Part shown: positions 22,658 to 31,236 of the stretch, piece after piece
Numbering within the stretch: position 1 is the stretch's first letter
How the letters are laid out: every line of letters begins with the position of its first letter
NCBI RefSeq assembly: GCF_000613885.1
Contig: NZ_BAJV01000001.1
Span: 124,001-188,000 of the forward strand
DNA from: Asaia prunellae JCM 25354
GTDB lineage: Bacteria; Pseudomonadota; Alphaproteobacteria; Acetobacterales; Acetobacteraceae
Length of the DNA: 64,000 bases
Direction of reading: 5' to 3'
The notes under the pieces: model-generated
What the model was told of the DNA's origin: nothing
The model's input: the letters and a program-made list of their open reading frames with translations, nothing else
The model's database searches: none
Translations under genes and position numbers: made by a program

Positions 22658-24127
22658 GTGAGCAATATCCTTACCAGGAATAGGCTTTCAGGAGTATCCC
22701 TGCTCGCAGGGATACTGTTCCTCCCTGAAGGAGGTCTGGCTAACCCCGACCTCCTTCAGGGAAATGAACCAGTCGAGTCCGCAAGAACGTTGCGGATGGA
22801 GGACCTCAACAAGAAACAGACCGGGCCTGCGCGTCCCCATGCTGGCATGGCACCCGTCCCTCATGCTCCCAAGCCTGTCACACATCCGGATATCGTGCCA
22901 TCAGGCAAGAACGGAACCGCTTACTGGGACGGTATCACCGTACATCTTACCGTAGAGGCCGGTATCGCTGCCAATCCATGGACAAAATCCGGCAGAAATT
23001 TCGCCCAGTTCTATACTGATCGTGCCAACACGGTTGTCCTCAACCAGATCGTAGGCTCGATCTCCCATCCCGTCACTGACATCGGATCAGGATACGGGGT
23101 CGGTTTCATGCTTGAGCTCATGTACGGTTCTGACTCCCGTTTCATCCCGACCATCGGTATGGCGGACGGCATTCTGACAGGGCTTTACCAGCTCGTTCCA
23201 TTGCAGACACATATCGATTTTCATACACCCTGGCTTGTGCCGCGCGGGATGGATTTTCAGATAGGCCAGATTTTTGGCATGCTCGGGACAGAAGGAACAT
23301 CTGCCCTTACCCGGCCATTTTATACGTACAGTTATGCGGCAGACTATATCGTACCATTTGAAACAATCGGTATCATGTCAACGACCCATCTGAGCGACAA
23401 GCTCGACTGGATTCTCGGCATGGATGCCGGCAATTCGACGTCATTTGGCAATGCAGGCAACAATAACCGCCCCAAGGGAACAGTTGGTATCGCCTTCTCC
23501 CATCTCATGAACGGAAAACTTGACGGGCATCTCATCGGTCATTTCGGTCCCCAGGCCAATAACAGCCTGCCTGTTACGTCAGCCGAGGGCTGGACCAGTG
23601 CCGGCATGGGACGGATCGCCAATGATCTGATGCAGTATAATGCTGATTTTCTGCTCACCTATCATCTCAGCGACAAGATGAGCGTCATGCTCGACACAAT
23701 CTACATGCATGACGATGCCAACCGGGACGATCTTTACGGCTTCATCACCTATTTTTCGTGGGACCTCAATCCTTCACTGCGGCTCAATCTTCGCGGCGAG
23801 ATCTTTCGGGATAATACAGGAGCCGTTATCGCAGCCTATGAAGGTACGACATCAAATCTGAATGCCATACGAAACCGGCCATTTGCCTATTACATAGCGC
23901 CACCTACCACTTACGGCGCGTTGACCGCGGGAGTGACCTATCAGCCTGATTTCGTCAACAGACATCTCAAACTGGGCAAATTCACGATCAGACCGGAAAT
24001 TCGTCTCGACAAATCCCTCAATGGCACACATCCCTTCAATCGTGGTGCCACCGTCGCCGATCCGGTTGTGCGTAATGGCACGAATAATATGTTCTGGTTC
24101 TCCTGTGATGCCATCTGGTCTTTCTAA
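22658..24127 (+). CDS. Outer-membrane beta-barrel protein (porin-like)
   Basis: About 489 residues. There is an N-terminal signal peptide (hydrophobic GVSLLAGILFL, cleavage after GLA), a Pro/Lys-rich linker at about 45-85, then many alternating amphipathic strands ending in a terminal aromatic (SCDAIWSF), the outer-membrane assembly signal. It resembles the large proteobacterial barrel family annotated as putative beta-barrel porin 2, assigned from memory. The best start is GTG 22658, fourteen bases after the betA stop; ATG codons upstream in frame lie within betA. It may be read through from the bet operon, but a role in choline or betaine passage is only a guess. Confidence 0.6.
   Translation: MSNILTRNRLSGVSLLAGILFLPEGGLANPDLLQGNEPVESARTLRMEDLNKKQTGPARPHAGMAPVPHAPKPVTHPDIVPSGKNGTAYWDGITVHLTVEAGIAANPWTKSGRNFAQFYTDRANTVVLNQIVGSISHPVTDIGSGYGVGFMLELMYGSDSRFIPTIGMADGILTGLYQLVPLQTHIDFHTPWLVPRGMDFQIGQIFGMLGTEGTSALTRPFYTYSYAADYIVPFETIGIMSTTHLSDKLDWILGMDAGNSTSFGNAGNNNRPKGTVGIAFSHLMNGKLDGHLIGHFGPQANNSLPVTSAEGWTSAGMGRIANDLMQYNADFLLTYHLSDKMSVMLDTIYMHDDANRDDLYGFITYFSWDLNPSLRLNLRGEIFRDNTGAVIAAYEGTTSNLNAIRNRPFAYYIAPPTTYGALTAGVTYQPDFVNRHLKLGKFTIRPEIRLDKSLNGTHPFNRGATVADPVVRNGTNNMFWFSCDAIWSF
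22694..22762 (+). repeat. Two strong hairpins over the porin signal-peptide codons
   Basis: GTATCCCTG at 22694-22702 pairs with CAGGGATAC at 22707-22715 (9 bp, 4-nt loop). Directly after it, TCCCTGAAGGAGGTC at 22722-22736 pairs perfectly with GACCTCCTTCAGGGA at 22748-22762 (15 bp, 11-nt loop). Both fall in coding DNA for the signal peptide, where such structure would hinder ribosomes. They could act as an attenuator or an mRNA-stability element. Confidence 0.6.
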
Positions 24128-24144
24128 TAAAGACCAGATGGCAT
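24108..24144. terminator. 16-bp hairpin spanning the porin stop codon
   Basis: The arms at 24108-24123 and 24129-24144 are perfectly complementary and the loop CTAAT contains most of the TAA stop. It is followed by TGTTCACA, so intrinsic termination would rest on stem strength. The stem overlaps the last codons of the barrel gene. Confidence 0.65.
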
Positions 24145-24249
24145 TGTTCACAAAAAAATCAGAAGAGCTTACAGAGCTATCGCATGATCCGGCTTGTCTC
24201 TATCAGGGCAGAAATTCTCGATTCACTGATAGGGTAACGGTTTATCAAT

Positions 24250-25574
24250 ATGGCAGTCGCACCAACTCTTCTGCTCCTCGCCAGTCTGGGACCTGTATCC
24301 TTTCAGGACGTATCTGCCCAGGCTGACGGCGCGCAGAGCGACCCGATACATACCTCAGAAGAAAATGCCTCTCCCGCACCCGTGGTAATGGCGCCTGTCA
24401 GCAGAAAAAAGAACATTACACCTCCCCTGCCGGCAAAACCGGATCATTCGCTTACGTTGGGATTGGCGGTCCGCGGGCGTTATGATCTACGCTTCAATGA
24501 CCGCAACAGAAATGGTCAGAGCTATAGATCGAGCCATTTGTCCTATGATACGACGATACTGACGGCAGAATACGACTCTCCGGTTATATTTGGAGCCGCG
24601 CAATACAGATTTTATGGCGGCAGCTTTCTGTATGGAAAAAATGGAGGGTATCAGAATTATCCTGGCGAAGTGAACTTCCCGGTCTATGGTTATATGGGCG
24701 CAAAACTTGGAAAAAAGACCCGTATCAGCTAGGCATTACACCAGTTCCATTTGACGACCGCTGGTGGGGATCATCGTTTCTTGATAGCATCGGGTTCATC
24801 TATGGCGTGGAAGAAGTCTATAATGTTGGCGTTTCTCTGGAACATAAAACCAACAGATGGTCGTTTGATCTCGGATTTTTCCCCACTACAGCACCCAACG
24901 CTGTAGGCCGCAGCGCCGACAGTGCCCGTTATTCGGTTAATATATCCGGACATGGCGCGTCATTGCCCAATGGGTCGAATAATGACGAACGCTACATGAC
25001 GGTCGGACGTATCGGCTACCAGCTGCAACCGGGCAAAGAGCGCAATCTGACGCTGACAGGATCATTCTGGTTTTCGACAATCCATAATTATTCAACACAT
25101 GAAGATGGTCAGAGACGCGCTTTCGCTCTGAGTCTGAAACGCAATAGCGGCGCCTGGCGCTTCAAACTGATGGGCGTCCGTCAGGATATGGATCTCAGAA
25201 ATCCGGGAATGAACGATATTGTCACGGTAGGCGATTACGACTCTCCGTATAATATAGCGACCCATGCGACCATCCTTTTCGTGGAAGGGGCACGGACAAT
25301 CGATACGGGAAAATTCCCGCTCAAGCTCGACCTCTTCGCCAATTACGCCAATGTCTGGAAAGATGTCAGCTACCATGCCCCCAATACGCAACGCCTGAGT
25401 TTGGGAGCTTTCTGGTCAGACAAGGCAACCAATCGCTTTCGCGTGTGGAGCGAATTCTATCTCAGCCGCAACGACCCCTATATCGGGGCCGGTCAATATA
25501 CCAATGGCGCAGCCGGTGGGGGTGACAACAGATACAAGTCATCTTTTCTCATCATTTTCGGCTACTATCTCTAG
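24250..25574 (+). pseudogene. Second outer-membrane barrel, frame broken by one base
   Basis: Repaired, this is about 441 residues with a signal peptide (APTLLLLASLGPVSF, then Ala-Gln cleavage zone), a short Pro-rich linker, and beta-strand-rich sequence ending in FLIIFGYYL, an outer-membrane C-terminal signature. The first frame stops at 24732 after KLGKKTRIS. Adding one A to the six at 24711-24716 joins it to the frame holding PYQLGITPVPFDDRWWGSSF and everything after. It is probably a porin of the same kind as its neighbour. The substrate is not evident. Confidence 0.6.
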
Positions 25575-25679
25575 GCTGTCCGACAGGGCATCACTGGAAT
25601 GACGTCATTTCGGGACACGGGACCTGATTGCACAGCCTTTCGGGACTGTTATACTGTTCCAAACTCGAAAGGATTTCCC

Positions 25680-27172
25680 ATGTCGCGCAAGACGGTCATT
25701 GCAGCGCTTCTGGCCTCGGCCTGTTTCGCTCTTCCACTTACGGTTCAGGCGGCCGAAGCGGGTAAAAACGAGATATCGAAAGAAGGTCTGGCAGCTCTGC
25801 TGCGACCGATTCAATCACCAAACATCACCTGACTGCAGGTGGAGCCAATATTGCCTATACCGCCCATGCGGGTACGGTCACGCTGCGTGACAAGGAGGGC
25901 AAACCTTCGGCCAAGGTATTCTATGTGGCTTATACGAAAGATGGCACCAGCAGCCGCGAGCGCCCGGTATCATTCTTTTTCAATGGTGGTCCGGGAGCAG
26001 GAACAGCCTATCTGAACCTGGGTGCTGCAGGTCCACGCATCCTGCAATTCCCGGCAGACCATCCCGAAGATGGTGCGCGTGCCCATCTTGCGGATAATCC
26101 TGACAGCTGGCTGCCTGCGACCGATATGGTATTTATCGATGCCGTTGGAACAGGCTATTCACAGCCTCTTGACCCGAAAAAAGCAGCTGAGGCCTTCTAC
26201 AGTGTCACCAAGGATGGCGCCGCCTTCGCAAAGGCCATAGCACTCTGGATCAACGAGAACGGACGTCAGGCCTCACCGCATTATCTGGTTGGTGAAAGCT
26301 ATGGCGGCATCCGCTCGGTACAGGTGGCTGACGCCTTGCAGCAACAGCAGAACCTGATCGTCAATGGCATCGTGATGATTTCGCCTGCGATCCAGATGCA
26401 GTTTCTGGACAATACGAACAATCCCATGGCCTCGGCCATGGCTTTGCCGACCTTCATCGCCTCGCATCTCTCGCAAACGGGCAAACTGACACCCCAAGCG
26501 GTGGATGAAGCCTATCATTATGCGCTCGGCCCGTATCTGACCACCATCGCGAATGCCCCGCCCAAAGGCGATGACGCCAGGAAATTCTATACCGACCTTG
26601 CCGCACGCACAGGCCTGCCAGTCGAAATCATCACCAAGGAAATGGGCGAACCCAATCCGTTTGCACATGACGTACGGAGCCGTGATGGTCGCCTGTATGG
26701 CATTTACGATTTCACACAGTCTATCCCTGACCCCTATGCCGATGGTATTGATAACAGCCAGAGCCCTGAACTGACTCTCTCGGGTTTTGGTCGCGCTTAC
26801 GGTAGTGCCTATAGTGGTTATCTGGCCAATGAACTCGGTTACAAAACCGAGCTCACCTATGATCTTCTGAACATGGAAGTGAACAGTGCCTGGAAATTCA
26901 CCAGCTCCGGTTCACAGCTGACCGATCAGGTAGGCATTCTGCGCAAGATGCTGGCACTCGACCCCAGCCTTCATATCTTTATCGCCAATGGCTATTTCGA
27001 CATGGCCTGCCCTTTTGGCACAACGCGCTGGACGAAAGACCATATTCCTGTAGGAGCTGACCGTATCTCGCTGCATCTCTACGAGGGCGGCCATATGCTT
27101 TATACCCGCCCTGCCAGCCGTGCAGCACTCACACGCGACGTCAGCACTTTCTATAACGACACATCCAGATAA
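25680..27172 (+). pseudogene. S10-type serine carboxypeptidase, frame broken by one base
   Basis: A secreted alpha/beta-hydrolase peptidase of about 497 residues after repair. MSRKTVIAALLASACFALPL is the signal peptide, SFFFNGGPGAG near 100 forms the oxyanion region, GESYGG near 200 holds the catalytic Ser, and the GHMLY block near the C-terminus carries the His. The first frame ends at 25832. Adding one C near 25804 gives ALLPTDSITKHHLTAGG, matching the relic copy at 13361 (ALLPADSITEHHLT), and joins the rest. The leader has TATACT about 30 bases upstream, shared with the relic. It belongs to the bacterial S10 group that releases C-terminal residues at acid pH. Confidence 0.75.
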
Positions 27173-27181
27173 CCTTGTCTC

Positions 27182-27213
27182 CCCGTAACGCATTTACAGA
27201 AATGCGTTACGGG
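27182..27213. terminator. Two-way terminator, perfect 14-bp stem
   Basis: CCCGTAACGCATTT at 27182-27195 pairs with AAATGCGTTACGGG at 27200-27213 around an ACAG loop. It stands between the convergent carboxypeptidase and aldehyde dehydrogenase genes, just where a bidirectional terminator is needed. Confidence 0.75.
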
Positions 27214-27242
27214 ATTGCCACGCCGGAATTTCTGACCGGATA

Positions 27243-28748
27243 TCAGAAAAACCCGAGCTTCTCTTCGCTGTAGCTGACAAGCAGGTTCTTGGTCTGCTGA
27301 TAGTGATCGAGCAGCATCTTGTGCGTTTCTCGTCCGATACCCGATTTCTTGTAGCCTCCAAAAGCAGCATGGGCCGGGTAGGCATGATAACAGTTGATCC
27401 AGACGCGCCCGGCCTGAATACCGCGCCCCATGCGATAACAGGTGTTCGCGTTACGGCTCCACACACCGGCACCGAGCCCAAACTCGGTATCATTGGCAAT
27501 CGCAAGCGCCTCTTCTTCCGTCCTGAACGTGGTTACCGCCAGAACTGGGCCAAAGATCTCTTCCTGGAAGATACGCATCTTGTTGTTGCCACGAAAAACA
27601 GTCGGCTCGATGTAAAACCCGTTTTCCAGCCCCTTGCCCAGTTTGGCAGCCGAGCCGCCTGTCAGGAGCTGTGCGCCCTCGTCCTTGCCGATCTGGATGT
27701 AGGAAAGGATCTTGTCCTGCTGCATTTGAGAGTTCTGTGCACCCATCATGGTGGCAGGATCGAGGGGATCCCCCTGCTTGATGGCGCGCACACGAGGCAG
27801 CACCTTTTCCATAAAGCGCTCGAAAATCGACTCATGGACCAGGGCACGGCTCGGACAGGAACAGATCTGGCCCTGGTTGAGGGCAAACATGGTGAAGCCT
27901 TCGATGGCCTTATCAAGATAGGCATCATCCTGATCCATCACATCGGCAAAGAAGATATTCGGGGATTTACCGCCGAGCTCCAGTGTTGCCGGGATAAGAC
28001 TCTCCGCAGCAGCATGCGCAATGCTCCTGCCCACGCCGGTCGATCCCGTGAACGCCACCTTGGCTATACGCGGGCTCCTGGCCAGAGCATCACCGACATC
28101 ACGCCCCGTGCCGTTGATGATATTCAGAACACCGGGCGGAAACAGGTCGCCGATGATATCCAGCACAACAAGAATACTGGCGGGTGTTGTCTGCGCCGGC
28201 TTCATGACCACGCAATTCCCTGCTGCCAACGCCGGAGCCAGCTTCCACGCAGCCATCAGGATCGGAAAATTCCAGGGAATAATCTGTGCCACCACGCCCA
28301 GCGGCTCATGGAAGTGATAGGCTACCGTGCTGTCATTGATCTCGCCAATGCTCCCTTCCTGTGCACGTATGCAGCCCGCAAAATAACGGAAGTGATCAAT
28401 GGCAAGCGGAATATCCGCATTCAGCGTCTCCCGGACTGGCTTGCCGTTATCCCAGGTCTCTGCACGCGCGATCAGATCGAGATTGGCCTCCATGCGATCG
28501 GCGGCTTTCAGCAGGAGCAATGCACGGTCGGCAACCGAGGTTCGCCCCCATGCGTCACGTGCCTGCTCTGCCGCATCCAGCGCCAGTTCGACATCGGCAG
28601 GTGTGGAATGTGGCACCTGGCAAAGTACTCTGCCATCAACAGGAGAGTGATTATCGACGTATCGCCCTCCTACGGGTTCACGCCACTGCCCTCCGATAAA
28701 ATTGCCATAACGTTCACGGAATGGAAGAGCGGAGCTGGAAGCGGACAT
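27243..28748 (-). CDS. Acetaldehyde (aldehyde) dehydrogenase, AcoD/ExaC type
   Basis: A 501-residue NAD-dependent aldehyde dehydrogenase. The co-enzyme block [12 protein letters not shown] is near 240, the Glu in [12 protein letters not shown] near 262, and the Cys in [14 protein letters not shown] near 300. The CSCPSR context is typical of acetaldehyde dehydrogenase II (AcoD, ExaC, AldB). It would convert ethanol-derived acetaldehyde to acetate in the cytosol. I chose the ATG at 28748 with GAGAAAGGATTG upstream; the frame is open up to 28982 but the extra 78 codons look non-coding. It lies downstream of the Y-RNA array on the same strand, so read-through from that locus is possible. Confidence 0.88.
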   Translation of the reverse strand: MSASSSALPFRERYGNFIGGQWREPVGGRYVDNHSPVDGRVLCQVPHSTPADVELALDAAEQARDAWGRTSVADRALLLLKAADRMEANLDLIARAETWDNGKPVRETLNADIPLAIDHFRYFAGCIRAQEGSIGEINDSTVAYHFHEPLGVVAQIIPWNFPILMAAWKLAPALAAGNCVVMKPAQTTPASILVVLDIIGDLFPPGVLNIINGTGRDVGDALARSPRIAKVAFTGSTGVGRSIAHAAAESLIPATLELGGKSPNIFFADVMDQDDAYLDKAIEGFTMFALNQGQICSCPSRALVHESIFERFMEKVLPRVRAIKQGDPLDPATMMGAQNSQMQQDKILSYIQIGKDEGAQLLTGGSAAKLGKGLENGFYIEPTVFRGNNKMRIFQEEIFGPVLAVTTFRTEEEALAIANDTEFGLGAGVWSRNANTCYRMGRGIQAGRVWINCYHAYPAHAAFGGYKKSGIGRETHKMLLDHYQQTKNLLVSYSEEKLGFF

Positions 28749-28931
28749 AGCAACAATCCTTTCTCTCACGGCAACGTACGGGCTCTTACGAACCATATCC
28801 ACGGGCGAACCCGAAGGAATGGCCAGATGCCGCAACGCAACAAGAGAGGCGTTAAAAACAACACTCTCCCTGAGAAAAGCACGAAAAATCGGGGAGCGTT
28901 GCTCACCCTCACGCGAGGTCACCGCTTCGTG

Positions 28932-28976
28932 AAACAATAACCTGCCATACTGGCACACATGCCGCGTCCGGGACGC
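28932..28976 (-). terminator. Hairpins after the Y-RNA array
   Basis: Read leftward, GCGTC-CCG-GACGC (28976-28964) is followed by TGCCA-GTA-TGGCA (28955-28943) and then GGTTATTGTTT. These small stems directly follow the fourth RNA and could end it before the aldehyde dehydrogenase leader. The stems are short, so confidence is moderate. The rest of the gap to 28749 shows nothing recognisable. Confidence 0.4.
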
Positions 28977-29109
28977 CAGCACCGGAGAACAAGAAGATAC
29001 AGAACATTTCTATCTGAGCTATCTGCCGGAGCAGAGCAGGATTTGAACCTGCGCCCTCCCGATAAACGGGCACTCTACCTGTAGTTCTGTAGGCATTTCT
29101 CCAGTGCTG
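28977..29109 (-). ncRNA. Y4: Y-RNA-like RNA with a permuted tRNA-like module (YrlA-like)
   Basis: A 133-nt RNA folded by hand. The lower stem is 13 bp with one wobble (29109-29097 with 28989-28977); the 5' internal loop is ATGCC; the upper stem TACAGAAC/GTTCTGTA is 8 bp; the 3' internal loop is TCTTCTTG. The head contains every tRNA arm in permuted order: 3' half of a D-arm with GG (GGTA-GAGT), a short anticodon-like arm CCCG-TTTAT-CGGG, a 5-nt variable loop AGGGC, a T-arm GCAGG-TTCAAAT-CCTGC, an acceptor stem TCTGC/GCAGA closed by the tetraloop TCCG, then TA and the 5' D-strand GCTC. The opened D-loop is joined to the Y stem. Bacterial Y RNAs of YrlA type are known to carry a tRNA-like module and to sit beside rsr genes. 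Confidence 0.75.
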
Positions 29110-29118
29110 ACGCCTGAC

Positions 29119-29175
29119 CAGGAGGACAAGGATGTGTCGGATTTTTGCAATGTAATCCGACATGCATTCCTCCTG
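29119..29175 (-). ncRNA. Y3: short Y-RNA-like stem-loop
   Basis: Lower stem CAGGAGGA/TCCTCCTG (8 bp), 5' internal loop ATGCA, upper stem TGTCGGAT/ATCCGACA (8 bp), apical loop TACATTGCAAAA, 3' internal loop CATCCTTG. The internal-loop and apical-loop bases match those of Y1, Y2 and Y4, while the stems differ in sequence, as expected for conserved structure. It ends about ten bases before Y4. Confidence 0.7.
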
Positions 29176-29250
29176 AACCTCAGTTGATTCCTCTAACAGA
29201 AGATATTTTCACCTGATTACCTGAAGTCCCCACAACACGGCATTGCGGCA

Positions 29251-29306
29251 AAGCAGGACAAGGAAACGACGGACAGGGACATGTAGTCCGTCTGGCATTC
29301 CTGCTT
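29251..29306 (-). ncRNA. Y2: short Y-RNA-like stem-loop
   Basis: Lower stem AAGCAGGA/TCCTGCTT (8 bp), 5' internal loop ATGCCA, upper stem GACGGAC/GTCCGTC (7 bp), apical loop TACATGTCCCT, 3' internal loop GTTTCCTTG. Same layout as Y3, with compensating differences in both stems. It lies between Y1 and Y3, spaced by about 75-110 bases of unassigned sequence. Confidence 0.7.
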
Positions 29307-29413
29307 CCCATAAGAGACCAGCTGCTATGAAGGGTTACTGCAAGAGCAGAGAATGACGGAAATCCACCTGGCAACTGTGTTTCACCGCATATTCTCGTGG
29401 CATGATTAAAATC

Positions 29414-29499
29414 CCTGGCGACAAAGGGGTTGAAAGACGGGGACGGACCCAGCCGAACGGGAAGCCGCCGTGAATGTAGTCTCTCCGGCATTCGCCAGG
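29414..29499 (-). ncRNA. Y1: Y-RNA-like RNA directly after rsr
   Basis: Lower stem CCTGGCGA/TCGCCAGG (8 bp), 5' internal loop ATGCCG, upper stem GAGAGAC/GTCTTTC (7 bp, one wobble), a 40-nt GC-rich head beginning TACATTC, and 3' internal loop AACCCCTTTG. It begins six bases after the rsr stop codon, so protein and RNA are probably made on one transcript and then processed. Confidence 0.65.
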
Positions 29500-29504
29500 A
29501 TGGT

Positions 29505-31061
29505 CTATATCCTTTCCTTTTCTATTTCTCTCACCCAGTAGGAGGCTCCTGCCTCTCCTGAGGCGAACGCAGCAATCTGATCAAACACGGCATCGGAAAA
29601 TCCTCCGATATTCAGAATATCATCCCGTTCGCTGGCCTGGCTCGACCCGTAAGGCTGTATGTCGACACAGACCAGACGCGCAGCAGGACAACGCTGTTTC
29701 AGACATTCCCATTCACGCATCAGCGCCGTGCCTCGGGCATTCCCATCGACACTCATCCAGGATTCATTATCCGAGATAAAAATCACCAGATCAGCCTGCT
29801 CCTTCCGTTCATTCAACCGCACAATCGGTGCTGCACAATCCGTTCCACCACCTCCAATCGCAGCGAGACGCGTGGCATTGGTCATGATCGTATCGCGCGG
29901 CTCAAGCACAACATCACAGACATGCTGCTCGAAAGGCAGAACCAGCGCATCACGATTGGCACGCTTGATGGCTGCTGCCACCAGAGCCGCCACGTCGATG
30001 CAGCGCACCGTGCTCGTTGCTCCGCGCCGAAAGCCCGTGACAGGTGACGCCATGGAGCCCGAAACGTCAGGACAGATCACCACGCGCCCGGCGACATGCG
30101 GTACATTGGCCACCGCCAGTTCCATGGCATCATGCAATGCATCGGCCAATGCGCCATCGACATCCGGCGAGAGAGCACGCAACGTTGCCATCAGCTGATA
30201 AGGCATGGCCCTGGCTGCACGAATACGCTCCGGATCACGCAAAACCGCCGCCACATGAGCAACCGTCCCTGCGTCACTGAAGGCCCCAAAGCGCGTCAGC
30301 ATATTCAGACTCTGGCGCAGCATCTGCCAGGAAGCCCGTCGGGCAACGCTTTCCCAATGCGCAGGCGTCAGAGGCAGACTACCCAGAAGCTGAAAAGGCA
30401 CTTCTGGCAGGACATCACTCTGACCACTGCGAAACGCAATCAACGTCTGTACAGGCTCTGGCAGAAGCACAACTTCTGCAGGGCGATCAATCAACCAAGC
30501 ATAAAACGCCTCGCGCCTTTTGTCGCGCGGGCACGGATGCACCATGCGGATCACATCAGCCAGAGAAGGTGACTGACCAATCGAAGCCGACAGAAGCTGG
30601 GCCTCTGTCGCAGCATTCAGCCAGTCCTGCACCAATGCCTTGGGCCGTGAACCCAGCGATTTACGACCGACCTGACCAGAACGCATAACCTGTACAAAAT
30701 TGCGCAGCATCTTGCCATTGGTTACAATCCGCGGGAATGCCCTGGCAAAAAGAGCAGGATCACGCAGCGAGAGCACCGCCAGCAGCACGCATGGCGTGTC
30801 TTTCATATGCCCTCTCTCACGCACATGAATGGCAGCCCGGGCCAGAAAACCGGGACTGACCTCCCCGGCAAGAGCAATCAGCTCCTGCATCTGCGACGCG
30901 GCGTCCTTGTAATAGCCACCCCCGAAACTTCCGGTCATGGCAAGCTGTGCCAGCTTGTGGGGCGCAGCCAGATCATAGGCGGGAGCACCCGACTGGTTCA
31001 GACAGTCGCTTTGCGGCACCAGCCGCCCCCGCGAAGACGCAAACAATGATCTGTTTGCCAT
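29505..31061 (-). CDS. rsr: Ro60-like TROVE-domain protein (Rsr)
   Basis: A 518-residue orthologue of Ro60, the ring protein that binds Y RNAs and misfolded or damaged RNAs. The N-terminal two thirds is the helical-repeat TROVE ring, with GRKSLGSRPKALVQDWL near 133-149. The C-terminal von Willebrand A-like domain has an intact metal site, DVSGSM at 332-337, plus GGGTD near 405. The start ATG 31061 has AAGGAAA upstream, and a GTG eight codons earlier is possible. It is divergent from rtcR and followed by four Y-RNA-like RNAs, the typical context of bacterial RNA-repair loci, though the ligase rtcB is not here. Confidence 0.9.
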   Translation of the reverse strand: MANRSLFASSRGRLVPQSDCLNQSGAPAYDLAAPHKLAQLAMTGSFGGGYYKDAASQMQELIALAGEVSPGFLARAAIHVRERGHMKDTPCVLLAVLSLRDPALFARAFPRIVTNGKMLRNFVQVMRSGQVGRKSLGSRPKALVQDWLNAATEAQLLSASIGQSPSLADVIRMVHPCPRDKRREAFYAWLIDRPAEVVLLPEPVQTLIAFRSGQSDVLPEVPFQLLGSLPLTPAHWESVARRASWQMLRQSLNMLTRFGAFSDAGTVAHVAAVLRDPERIRAARAMPYQLMATLRALSPDVDGALADALHDAMELAVANVPHVAGRVVICPDVSGSMASPVTGFRRGATSTVRCIDVAALVAAAIKRANRDALVLPFEQHVCDVVLEPRDTIMTNATRLAAIGGGGTDCAAPIVRLNERKEQADLVIFISDNESWMSVDGNARGTALMREWECLKQRCPAARLVCVDIQPYGSSQASERDDILNIGGFSDAVFDQIAAFASGEAGASYWVREIEKERI

Positions 31062-31171
31062 GACATGATTTCCTTTCTCGTTCACCCCCTTGTTTTACTG
31101 CCCGGCGGACAGGGCAGAAACAGAAAAGAAAAATCGCGACAAGTTATTGATTCAGAAAAGGAAATAGCTGT

Positions 31172-31199
31172 TTTACAGAATTCATCAATTGATTATACT
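31172..31199 (+). promoter_or_regulatory. Sigma-70-like promoter for rtcR
   Basis: TTTACA at 31172-31177 and TATACT at 31194-31199 with a 16-bp spacer lie about 38 bases before the rtcR ATG. On the opposite strand the same bases give TATAAT but with no good -35 box. I found no sigma-54 (GG-N10-GC) promoter in the rsr-rtcR gap. Confidence 0.5.
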
Positions 31200-31236
31200 A
31201 TCTGTTGGTATCGCTTTTTATCCTGTGAGATCGTCC

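Noticed and set aside
27303-28940. A 545-codon frame opposite the aldehyde dehydrogenase
   Set aside because: It mirrors the codons of a clear aldehyde dehydrogenase and has no protein-like motifs.
29022-29104. A canonical tRNA gene on the minus strand (T-arm GGTTCAAATCC)
   Set aside because: There is no linear 7-bp acceptor stem or full anticodon arm in normal order. The arms only fit as a permuted module in a Y RNA.
29330-29405. A possible fifth Y-RNA-like element between Y1 and Y2
   Set aside because: It has ATGCGG and some pairing (GAGAAT/ATTCTC), but no TACA loop and no CTTG internal loop, so the shared plan is not met.
31061-31236. A sigma-54 (-24/-12) promoter for rsr
   Set aside because: No GG-N10-GC pair in a believable context on either strand; the best match downstream (TGGCAGGTTATTGTTT near 28945) lacks the -12 GC.
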